NCBI GenBank assembly: GCA_033032175.1
Contig: CM065307.1
Location: 9,672,001 to 9,736,000 of the forward strand
From: Saturnia japonica
Taxonomy: Eukaryota; Arthropoda; Insecta; Lepidoptera; Saturniidae
DNA: 64,000 bases
Direction: 5' to 3'
Shown here: positions 50,701 to 62,700 of the stretch, in pieces
How the letters are laid out: every line of letters begins with the position of its first letter
How positions within the stretch are numbered: the first letter of the stretch is position 1
The notes under the pieces: generated by a model
The model's input: only the letters and a program-made list of their open reading frames with translations
The model's database searches: none
What the model was told of the DNA's origin: nothing
Translations under genes and position numbers: made by a program

Positions 50701-53700
50701 TACACTCGCAGACGAATCAGAGAACAATGTGGATGAGTTGATTCGCATATTCTTCGCAGGTTTCGCGCCGTTTCCTAATTTTTGTCGATTTTTTAGCCCG
50801 CGTCAAAGTAGTCGCGAACGCGTCAACAGACGCAAATATAGATAGACTCCACACCAGCACGTTTTTTTAGTAATATTGTGTATTAAAATGTTTTTGTATG
50901 GTTTAGTCTAACAAATTAAAAATAGATATTTCTAGATTACATACAAGATGAACTTATTTTGGGGAGTTTTCTAAATTTACTTTTTACCTTTAATATAGGC
51001 GTAATGATATGTGTACAACAGCAACTTCATCTTTGTTGACAGCGCGAACTATATTGTGAATCAACCACGAAATACTGCATAACGTGGATCCAGGACAATT
51101 AACACCGCGTTTTGCATTGCATTCGCGACAAGATTTCGTTTTTCACATTTTTTTAGCCACAAGAAGTATTTGTTTATGAATAAAAACTAACTTATTTATT
51201 CTATGTAACTGATTCCGTTTAGAATTTCTGAATGAGCATAATATTGATAATGAGTACATGTATGTGAGTGGCGACGCGGGCGTAGCGTGGGTTCTATTGA
51301 GCAGCCCCAAATAAAACTAAAAATATTAAATGTGCTTACCTGACTTTATTTTGCTAAAATATCCGATCACATTATTAAAATTTACTTTCCTATCCTTTTT
51401 TCAATGGATAATATGGAATGATTGTCGTTCTCGCTTTGGGCTCATTGTGGATTTCAGAAGCTCCAAGGTAAGTTCATTGGACTTCTCGGAAAGAAAAGCT
51501 TTTGTCTTTTTACAAAATCTGATTAATTACATTAAAAAAAGTATCTGAAGACACTCGGGGGCACAGCAGTGCCGGCGGGGGCCGGGGCCAAGTGGAGGAC
51601 AAGGCATAGCCGTACCATCATTACTGGAAGTATTTCGGAGTATTTTTATGTCTCTGTCTTTTGTAGAAAGCTGATATTCTGTTTGCGAAGAGTACTTATG
51701 GGGAACCCTACAAATTTCATCCATTTAGAAGTTATAGGGATGCAAAGTTACGAAAATTCGACGCTGACTAATTCATGATCATCAAAATAGAAGTAGTGCT
51801 TCTCCAATATGTAGAGAGCTGAAATTTAGCAAAGGGATAGAATTTACCACCCACATATAGATAAAACTATTAAAACATGGATTTTAAAAGATCCGACACT
51901 GTCGTGAAATCCAAGAGTCCAGCCGAACTATTAGAGATATCGAAATACCATCTTAGTTAAAATTATTTAATTATCTGATGAGCTTTTCTTGATGGCACAA
52001 AAGTCGAAGGTTTGGAGTAACTGATATGGAACCCTAAGAGCTCTGCCAAACTATGAGAACTATCGAAATGCTGCATTAGTAAAATATATTTAATAATCTG
52101 ATAAGCGTTTTCTGATGGCAAATAAAAATTGAAGGTCTGGAGTACCTGACGTGGAACCCTAACAGCCCCGCCAAACTATAAGAGCTATCGAAATGTTGCT
52201 TTAGAAAAGTTAGGTATTCAATCTAATGATCGTTTTCTAGTGGTCAATAAAGAGTAATTGATGTGGAACACAAAGAGCCCAGACAAATTGTAAAAGATAT
52301 TGAAAAAATGCCGCTTTAGTGAAAATGAATTTTAGAACATGAAGCCCTCATTCAGATATTATATTCATTTCTAAGAGCATATGAATGGTTTGTGTTTATA
52401 TTTGAAAGTCTAGGCGCGCGTTGTAAGCTACAACATCAAATATACAAGAATAACAATAAATTCACCCATTCTGCTTAGCGATGTTATAAAACTTTAGTAT
52501 CTGATTTAGAAACTTCATAATAAAATACAAAAAGAAGTCAAATCACAACAAAATATTTAAAAAAAAACGCGCAAAGTCTCGATTGAGATTATTCGTCTAT
52601 AAAAAACAGTGAAATCTTTTAAACACCAAAGTCTCAGAGAAAGTTATAAGAAAACGAGTAATTTTGGCTAAAATCCTGCATATCTTTACTCGTTAAATTC
52701 CATTCTTTAGAATCTGCTGTGCTCAATTAAAGATTTTAATTATGACAAGATAATAAGGTTAACATATTTTAGTTACATGTTGCGGAATTTTATGACTTGG
52801 TCATTGTTGCTATAAACTCAAGAAAATAGAAGTACGTAATAGTAATAAACAGTGACTCCTACTATGTGACTAATAATAAAAAAATCATGACCTAAATGGT
52901 ATATCTGTCTAAGCAGAGGCTTTTCCAAATTATCCGGATAACATTATCCTGATAATGTTCTAAGCTACAGAACCATGGGCTTGTAGCTACTAAGCTGTGT
53001 GAGTGAGTTGTCACCCCACCGACCCCCCCCCCTCTACTTATTTTTATTATTTTATTTATATTCATTAGCATTCTTCAACCAACTAAATTCTATTTAATGG
53101 CCGCCATGTTACCTAGATTGGGACCTTAATTAAGGATCAATTTTATACAACAGTTTTTGCAAATAAAGATATTTGTACTTTGTACTAAATCTCACCTGGC
53201 GGCATAGGTGACATAGGAGATGGTGGATTATCATCTTCAGCCAGAAGCCTCGCACTCACATTATCCTCAACGTATCTTGACAGGAATGTCTATCATAAAA
53301 CATTGTTTTTAAAATATGTACTTATAATTTCATGTGCTATACATACACATTATGAATAAAAACTAGGAACGGGCCGAAATTCAGTAAACATTTGTTTTAA
53401 CCGAAGTTCGGTATCTAATTACACTAAATGCTGATGGAGTCAAAATAAAGACGCGCGCATGGGTGATTTTTGTCGTCGTGATTGTTTCGTTACCCTTGTC
53501 AATTCTATAGATAAAACTGTTTTGTCGCGTCGTAAACGTGCTGCCTCGTTAACCTAGTGGTCGTTAGCGTGACTGCTATGAGAGAAGGCCTGGGTTCTCG
53601 AATCCCAGGTTGAGCAATGTGTTATTGGGGTTTTCCTATGAAATTCCCAGTAGCAGCTCGGAGTTTGGTTTCGTGCCCGATTAATGGCAATAGGCTCGCC

Positions 53701-56700
53701 CCCTATTACATGGGACCTAAAAACATACTCGGCAAATTGTGGGTGTACAATTAGTACACCTCTGCCTAACCCTTCGAAGGATACAGGCGTGATTGTGTGT
53801 AATGTTATATTAACGCAGCGCACCTCCGTACATATCTATAGGACCGGACAAGGGAGACGAAACAGTCACAGCGACAAAAGTTACTCATGCACGCTAGCAC
53901 TTAGTTTCAGTTTCGGAAATAATTAGGGAATTGAATTAAACAATATTTTACCACAATGGCCAATCAAATGATGATGATATAGAAAAAAGTCTTCACTAAC
54001 CCAATTAACAATGAAACCCTAGAACACAAGAAATTGTTCATTTAGGAATATTGTAGAATTTTGACTGTGTATTTGACTCATAGTTATTTTTAGTAAATAC
54101 TTGACATTGAGGCTCAGGGATGGGCAAATTACGGCCCGCAGGCCAACTCCGGACAGAGAAAGGCCTTGATCCGGCCCGCTAACGTCCCTACTAAAGTTTT
54201 TTTATTAATACTTAAGTAGGTCTTAAGTTTGTAACTTTAGCGTCAACAAGCAAATTTTGAAAGAAATGAAAATAATTTATTTTGTTTTCTGGCCCGTCCT
54301 GATGTTTTTTAATTTTTTTATGGCCCTTATTGAAAAAAAATTACACACCCCTGTTGGGGCTTTACTAATTAATTTACATTAATAGATTAAATGCCATGGT
54401 CTTCTCTGCTAATGCTTCATGAATTTCTACTTTCAGAAATATATAGAATATGTTGGTAATACAAGCTTGCTGTAAAGCCAAAATAGGTAGTTGTGCTATT
54501 GTAGCTGCTTGAGTTCTTTTATGTTTACTTTTGTAATAGTTTGATAATGCAAAAGTAGATCGAATGTGTTAGGATCTTATGAAATAACGGGCTGAAGGGA
54601 GAAGCCGGGGAAAGACGCGCAAGAGAAACGCAAGCCGAGCGTAAACATGTTTTGACACATTCTTAACACCAAAGCTGAAACAAAGTTTGGTCGAAGTTTG
54701 GCTTAAGTATAAACAACATTCAAGCCATCTCTAAGAAAAACACTTTACCTTTAAACCTTGTGCCGGAGCGAACTCGTCGACGACGGCGCTACGATCGAAT
54801 TTCGAATAAGATCCATCGCGTATGGTGACAACCCCACCTCCACGAATTCCCACTTCTATAGAGTATGCACCGGCGTATATAATGCGAATCTAAAGAACAA
54901 AACAACTTCACAAGTACATTTATTTTTAGATTAATTTTTAAACTGTTTTTCGATTTTTACAGATTGCTGGCTTATTTCGATACATACGATTATTTTTCAT
55001 TTTGCTACATCATAAGAAAATACTAACGCCATTTAATGTGTAAGTATAATTGGTAGCCACATTATAATAATATTTTTTGATGCTACGCCATATCTCCTTT
55101 AATTAATTCTTCATAAAAATGAATGATTTCCGTTAAAAAGAAAATTAACAATATTTCGTAAATATATTCAGCTAGCATGTAGGCGGCGCTATCTATCTAA
55201 CTAACTTGTAGTTAGACTGCCTACGTACGAAATATACATGCGTATTTACATAATATAATATTATACTTAATTTTTAATGAATTGTGGACAATAATTGTAC
55301 TTACCTTCCTCCATGAGTGTGCGAGTAGTGTAAAAGTAGGCGTGGGCATCTGCGTGCGCACATGGTGTAGCCCCAGCTGCGGCAGTGCGGGCAGCCGGCT
55401 CAGTGCCAGCAGCGGGCCATAAGTCTCGCGCAGAACCACTCCGAGCGATATCAGATCCTTTTGACTATTGTAAAATACGAACATTTGCTTTTAATATTTC
55501 TTGTACAATATGCTTTCCAATAAGATTCAATAGTGATAGATCATTTAATATTAAAATTAAAGTTCAATATAGTTACATACACACTCTCACACATTGCAAT
55601 TACGTAATCTATTGAGTTTTGATTCACCTCATGTTTGTTCTATTCAATTAAATATTATGTATTTATTTTAATTTAATGTTTAATATGTCCAACGACTGGA
55701 CATCCATACGTTGCTTTGGCCTCTCATTGAATTCAGTGCTGCAGTATTGCGCAGTTGTACTACAGTAACATGTAGCTGAATGAGAAATATCATTAACCTT
55801 GCGTTTTATGAATTGTATAAGTTCTATTTTTTATTTGATTTGCTTTATAGCCACAATAATATGTCAACACAAAAAAATCTTTCAATGGGTTTTATTAGTT
55901 TAATACCTGTTAATATAGTGGTCAAGATGATGATGCAGCAGATGATGGGCGTTAGCAGCCGGTTGGTGAGCGGGCGTGGCGATAGTGTAGCGGTGCGTGG
56001 CCGCATTCCACTGCACGACAGCGGTGGCGCGCGCCATCACGCCCCACCCAATCACCAGAGATCGATAGGTGTATGATCGGATACACACACCTTGCCATAA
56101 CGTGTCACGCTCTACGATACAACATACGCATTTCATTAACTATTTCAAAACTGTGATCATGAAGGTATAAATTTTTTTTAATAATAACAACAAGCTTTTA
56201 GTTTATTAGTTACGATAGTTTTCCGAACCGGTCGAAGTGTTTTGAATAAAATAAGTGTCTTCTTGTTGCCTAAATTGATTTAATTTTTTTCCAATGTTCA
56301 TTTAATGTAGAGACTTTTATCGCCAAGAATATGCCAGTCCCATAATCAATCTATCTATAAATAGTATAAAATGAAGTCGCTTCCTGCTATCTGTCCCCTA
56401 TGTACGCTTAGATCCTTTAAACTAAGCAACAGTTTTTAATGCGATTTTCACTAACGTTTAGAGGATTTTTTATGAAAAGTTTATATATACAATACACTCC
56501 AATTTGGTTTTTGAATAGTATACAATTATTTGTAATCAGGTCATCAAAAAATGGCTTACGCTGGCTACATCTTATAAGATACATCAAAATATTGCACTAT
56601 AGAATTGTAGTTCTTCAAAAAGCCTACAGAAAAGTTCGGGATGGCATATGTCTATCTCCTAAGGGTGACGCACAATAACCATTTTCATGTTCAACAGAAT

Positions 56701-59700
56701 AATCAAAAATACTACGTTATTTGTGAAGTTATTTTCTCCAACTTGGGAGTTGACAAATTTTCGAAAATGGGTTTGAATTGTTTTATATGTTGAAAACAAT
56801 ACCTATGATTTTTTTTTATTATACCATAACAAGTGATTTAAAAATATATTTTTTATTTAATAAAAAATACGTCACAAAAACGCTACAATATGCTCCTGTG
56901 ATGTCATCATTTATTTTATATGTCATTTTGTACGATAACAGTGACATGTATGACAACTTATGCAAGAGTCTAACGTTTGTATTTCCGGGATGGTGACATC
57001 ACGTTTTCTAATTGGCATTTCAAATCTCGTGACTCAAGACAAATCTTGGCCCGGCAAGATTAATTTACCTAAAGGAAAAATGAATAATTAAACAATTACT
57101 TTTCCAGATCTGTATTGTTTTAGGCTTTTTATCTATAGTTATATATCTCAATAATTTACTTTAATTTTTAAACATACAGTCAACTCGCGGATTCAGTATT
57201 AATCTCTATTCAGGTAAATTTATTAGTTAACTTGAGCATTTAATGTAGATTAAAACTGTCCTTTACAGTTTTCCATTAAAATGAATACCGTAGAAGAAAT
57301 CACGAATTCAAAATTACACGCCACCAAGGAAATCCCTCTCAGCATATCGGTCGCGGTCGCTTGGCCAGCATTACCCCCCCGAAACCTATGATGAAGTACG
57401 CATAGCGAGCTAAGCGCACTTTTCGTAACTATGAAGTTAAATAACATAGTATGTTATGACCATAAAACATACCAACAGGACTGTATACCCGAGGGTTAAG
57501 CAGAGTTGTATTAATGTACAATTCACCGGGTATGATTTTAGGTCTCTTGTAAGACAGAGCCTGTTGCCATTAAACGGACACAAACCCAAACTCCGAGCTG
57601 CTACTAAGAATTTAATATAAAAAACCCCAATAAGACATTGCTCGACCTGGGGATCACAGCTCGATCATAGCCGTCGCGTTTAAGACCACACTAAGCTTAT
57701 GAGGTAAACCGGTAATAGTAAACCGGAAAACTCTAAAACATGCCTGTTTAAACCAAAAATACACCACGTTGTAAATTGTACCTGTGCGGAGCTGGAGTAG
57801 GTCGCTACTAACTTATATTTAGTACTTCGCAACAAGAAATATAAACTAAAATAAACCTATAAATAAGACCATACCAATCTCACGAGAAAAGACTTAATTC
57901 ATTAACAATAGAATTTAAAATTTCTGGAACACTCCATTTACAAATTATGGATATCGTCGAATCTTACCACACTTGTTACAAAATGGTGAATCAATTATAT
58001 TCATGTGGTATCCATATTTTCTTGATGGAAAGTGTCCAGATCTTAAATGAAAATATTTATGAATTTATTTTGATGCTGTAACCAATATGTTTTACATGTT
58101 AATTTGACTTTATAAAGAGGTATATTGTCATGGCGACGTCCAAAAAGGAGCATATTGTGTTCGATTTTACTTCATAAATTTGAAAGTAAAACTTCTATAG
58201 ACACGGTTTGAATGAATTATTGGTGTAGCGGACATCACACCATCTAGCTTGTGAACTAGGGGGTGACGTTTGGCAGCACTGCTTGTGGGCATTTTTTGTA
58301 GTCGCAAACTGATCGCCGACCGCCGCGTGCGCGTAAATGCTGCTGCGTTGAATTTGGGTATTCTATTGCTAAAATCAATCTCCATTCTGGAGCGCATAAT
58401 AATATACCTATCTAATCCCGCAAAGATAATTTCATATAATATAACCCAGATAACATCAGTGCTTGGTGTTATCGATATCTGGTAGCCACCAAGAAGAAAC
58501 CTAGTGCTGCTGGAGGATTACGAGGCGCAGCCAGAAGCGTAACGGTAAGCGAATTCTTAATTTGCCCACTGGCTTTGATGTTCGATGCCTCCCTAAAACT
58601 TTCACATAAGCTAGAATAGACGATGTTGGAAAGACACGCCCCCACGTGTTACTCGTAAAAAGTTCTCGTCCCGGGTTTCGCGGCTGAGTGCCCTCTGCGC
58701 TCGCCCCCAGTCCGGTGAAGCTGTAAAAGCCGCAGCGGCTTTAGGCCCCTAAGGCTAACAGTGTAGTCAGTTCTTAAAAAAAAAAAAAAAAAAAACTACA
58801 CGAGCACGTTTAATTACACGCCTGCCCCTTCAATTATATTATAAATATCTTCTATTAAATTCTAAGTGACCTTTTTGCATAAACCGTTATTGCTTTCAGT
58901 TTTATATCACTGCTATATTATTATTTTTTATAGTTATACAGAAGTATGGCTATGGTAAAATACATACCTTGTATAGGACGTAACGTGAAGTCATACAATA
59001 GAGTGTGAAGGTGCACGATAGCCGCCCAGTCCGCGAGAAATGCTTCCGCGGTGCGCGCTGCGTCCGTCCCCAGCTCGTACTGCAGGTACACGCAACGACG
59101 CTCACCTAACCAAAAGATTACACTAATGTTCACATTAACCAAAATTATTTTTTCAATTGTACGTTTTATTCTCTCGTGTAGCCTTTCGTTATTCTTATTT
59201 CCCGAACTTTCCTGTAGCTAGCCAGATTATTTGACATTCATGGTTATTGCTCCGCTCCATGGTCGTAGAGTATAATCTTTATCAACAAACAGGCTACAAA
59301 ATGCAAAAGTAATATTGAAATATCTTATACCCAATCAATTGCATACATACATTAGATATAAGCACCCCATGTTCAAAATTTCATAAGAATCTGTCAAGCT
59401 GTTTTTGAGTTAAATCCGGTCATACAAATAGACAAACAGCCAAAAAGTTTTTAATGGCATGTTCGTGAACAGTATTGTTCATATCGTGATCAGTTTGCGC
59501 AAAACACTTTAGGCACAATCATTTTGATAAATTATATTTAATAACAGTTATAAAAGTTTGTGATAAATTTAAAAGCAAGATAATCTTATTTTGGCGTTCT
59601 AAGTATTATTTATTTGACTGTACAATGCGCAAGTTCAGACTCATCGCTGTGTTCAGACCTGCCATAAAGTTTGGCGCGAGTTATGTTTTTTTGCAACTTT

Positions 59701-62700
59701 AACCCCATGTATAACTCTCTTTATGTTACCTACATTACCTTGTTCTTTGGGGTTAGGTGTCCGCACGGGAGAGCCGTGGAAAACGATCTCGGCCGTCCAA
59801 ACTCGCGCCTGATTCTTGGTGGTGAGTCGAACGGTGGCAGCCAATAGACGGTTCCGCAGCGCAGCAGCGGAGGCTTCGCTTGCCCCTTCTGGCCGCGGCA
59901 GCGCCACGATGCGCATGCCCAGCGCAGATCCGCTCCATTCAGGCTGTACGCCGCCGTGCGTCACACCACGCGCTGCCAACTAAAAAAAATACTCGCATTC
60001 AAAGCCATTGAGTTCTCAGTTAACTTTGATTACAATCGTACCCGACCAGATCACGAACATTAGACACCGGGTGTAACACTGAGCATAGTGGTACGTTTAG
60101 GCGTTTCACTTCCGGGGTCAGCAGGAGTATCTCCAGTAATCAACTAGAATGGTATGATATAATTATGTACTTTTGGCGTCAGCCAAAATGCGAGCACATT
60201 ATGACGGTCACCACCATCAGGAACGTTATATCGTGGTAGTAATGGTACAGCACGTACGACTTGTCCCTTTGTATTTATATGGATTTTCTCCGATTGAAGT
60301 AGAATGTATCCGAACTACGCCGAACACGTTATTTCCACATGTTTTGGCGCTAGCAGTACTCAACTGACTAGTGACCACCATGCGCATGATGATAAATTCG
60401 ACACAAAGACGCTCTTTTCATTTATTCTCTTTTCTAGATCGGCCAATGTATATCCAGCAGCCGAGAGGCTTGCAGGCTGGCATGACAGTAATGTCTATCT
60501 CGATTGTTACCGTTGCTTTGAATTGTACTGTCCTTGCCATCAAGCACAGTGCCGTTATTTGCTACTAGTTGTAAGTTACTAAAAAACCCAAACACAACTA
60601 AAACAAAACATCTAAAATTCAATATAAACCATAATAGCATAGTACCTCTTGAGCAAGATTAACGAAAGGCACTCTTTCGTCAGCGGCCGCGACAACGTGC
60701 GCCAGTTCCGGTAAGAAGTACGCAGGCTGCCGTACGCGTAACGCACGGATGTTCGGCGATGATAATTTTCGTTTGCCTGGTTGCATACCTGACAACATAG
60801 TAATATTATATTTATATTTTATGGATTCAACCTGTAAGAGTTAAATTGAGATCCTAGCGGAATGCACACTCCTCTCCCGACCCCCTGCGCTGTGACCGCT
60901 CTCGCCACGACTCGTCAGTACCACAGAATACTGTTACGACCTGTTACAACCCGATTAAAAAATAGAAAATCCTATTCCCGAAATATCTCGAAGCAACTAC
61001 AACCTTCTCTCGTCATAAACAACCGCGGCGCATGTTTGGGTAAACATCGCAGTTTACACACAGATGTAAGGGCTTGTCGCCTCGATTACGTCATTGAGTA
61101 GGCATAGCAACCAAACGTCGAGAAAACATTAAACAAATTAAACACATGAATAACGTTTTTATTTCGATAAGGATTAATACCATGTTAATAAAAACATCAT
61201 CGCAAATAATGCATTATTTTAGAAAAAAAATTATTACCATTGAAATGGTTATATTCAGTCAACCTTAAAAGATAGTCATATGCTATCGCGGACTTTATTT
61301 AAAACTTTTTAAGAGAAACAATTCTGTCATACATGGTTGTTACGTAACTTTAACTATTTACACAGCGCACGCAATGGAAGCTCTTAAAAGGAATAAATTT
61401 TCCCCGTTTTTGCAACATTTTACATTAATGCTCCGCACATATTGGTCGTAGCGTAATCTTATATATATATTATATAATGATATATATACTATATACTAAT
61501 ATATATACTGTTATATATACAGCCTATAGCTTTCCTACATAAATGGGCTATCTAACATTAAAATAATTTTTCCATTCGAATCAGTAGTTCCTGAGATTAG
61601 CGCAAACAAACAGACTGTTCAGCTTTATAACATTAGTATAGATGGGAAATATTAGTATAGGGTGATATGTCATAAAGCAGGCACCTTAAACAATTTTGAT
61701 TTTTCAATTGCCTTACAATTTTATATCTCAAAGCTTTATTTCTTTATGTGAATACATTTATAATAAATATAATTTTAGGGAAACACAAATTAGAATCAAG
61801 TTAATTTTTATACTTAAGTGTAAATTGCCAAACTACGAATAAACAAAAGAAACAATAAACTAAAACAGCAAACTGATATTAGGTCTTTACCTATGAAATT
61901 GCCGTTTTGTAAGAAAAAATTTAAACTAATTTTTTTCATGTATTTTTTATTTGTATTAAACGAAGTAATCACCCATGCAATCAATGCATCTTTGCCAGCG
62001 CAGTGGCAGTTTATTGATGCCCTTCTTAAAGAAATCAGCTGGACGGGAGGCAACCAATTCTTCAAAGGCATTTTGTACTGCCTCTCGGGTATTGAATTTT
62101 TTCCCCGCCAAGCAGTTATCGAAATTTTGGAAAAAGTAGTAGTCTGTAGGCGCAAGGTCTGGTGAGTAGGGCGGATGACGGAGAACTTCCAACCACAGTT
62201 CTTGCAACTTGGAGACCGTCTGCTGTGCAGTATGAGGTCGCGTGTTGTCGTGCAGGAGCAGCGGAGACGAGCGATTGACCAATGCTGGTTGGAGATGTGA
62301 CAGCTTCTCCATCATTGTGTTCAGTTCTTCACAGTACACATCTGCAGTAATGCTCACCCCGTTTGGTAAGAAGCCTTGATGAATCACACCGGCGCTAGAC
62401 CACCAAACAGTGACCATCACTTTTCTAGGGGTAAGTTTTCGTTTAGGGCATTGTTTAGGTGCTGAACCAGGATCCAACCAACTTGCTGAGCGCTTGTGGT
62501 TATCAAACAGAATCCATTTTTCATCGCAGGTAACAATGCGGTTCAATATTCCTTCATTTGTGTGTCTGTTGAGCAGTGCAAGGCACGTCTCGACGCGTAT
62601 TTCGCGCTGGCGATCATTGAGTTCGTGGGGCACCCATTTGTCAAGCTTTTTTACCTTGCCAATTTGACGCAAATGGACCAATATTGTTTTGACGCTAACA

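Larger units (their letters stand above)
56112..58967. other. MED14 intron with SINE and retroposon copies
   Basis: Contains a family B SINE (57470-57715) and a poly(A) retroposon (58676-58795). The remaining AT-rich DNA has no supported exon. The open frames at 56439-56996 and 58167-58485 are unsupported. Confidence 0.45.

Noticed and set aside
51905..52335. Regular repeats considered as a CRISPR-like array
   Set aside because: Units are diverged throughout, without constant repeats and unique spacers, and the genome is eukaryotic.
53545..53625. Possible tRNA gene (A and B boxes)
   Set aside because: No full cloverleaf; followed by a body shared with two other copies, so it is the head of a SINE. 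The same reasoning applies to 16360-16432 and 36120-36178.
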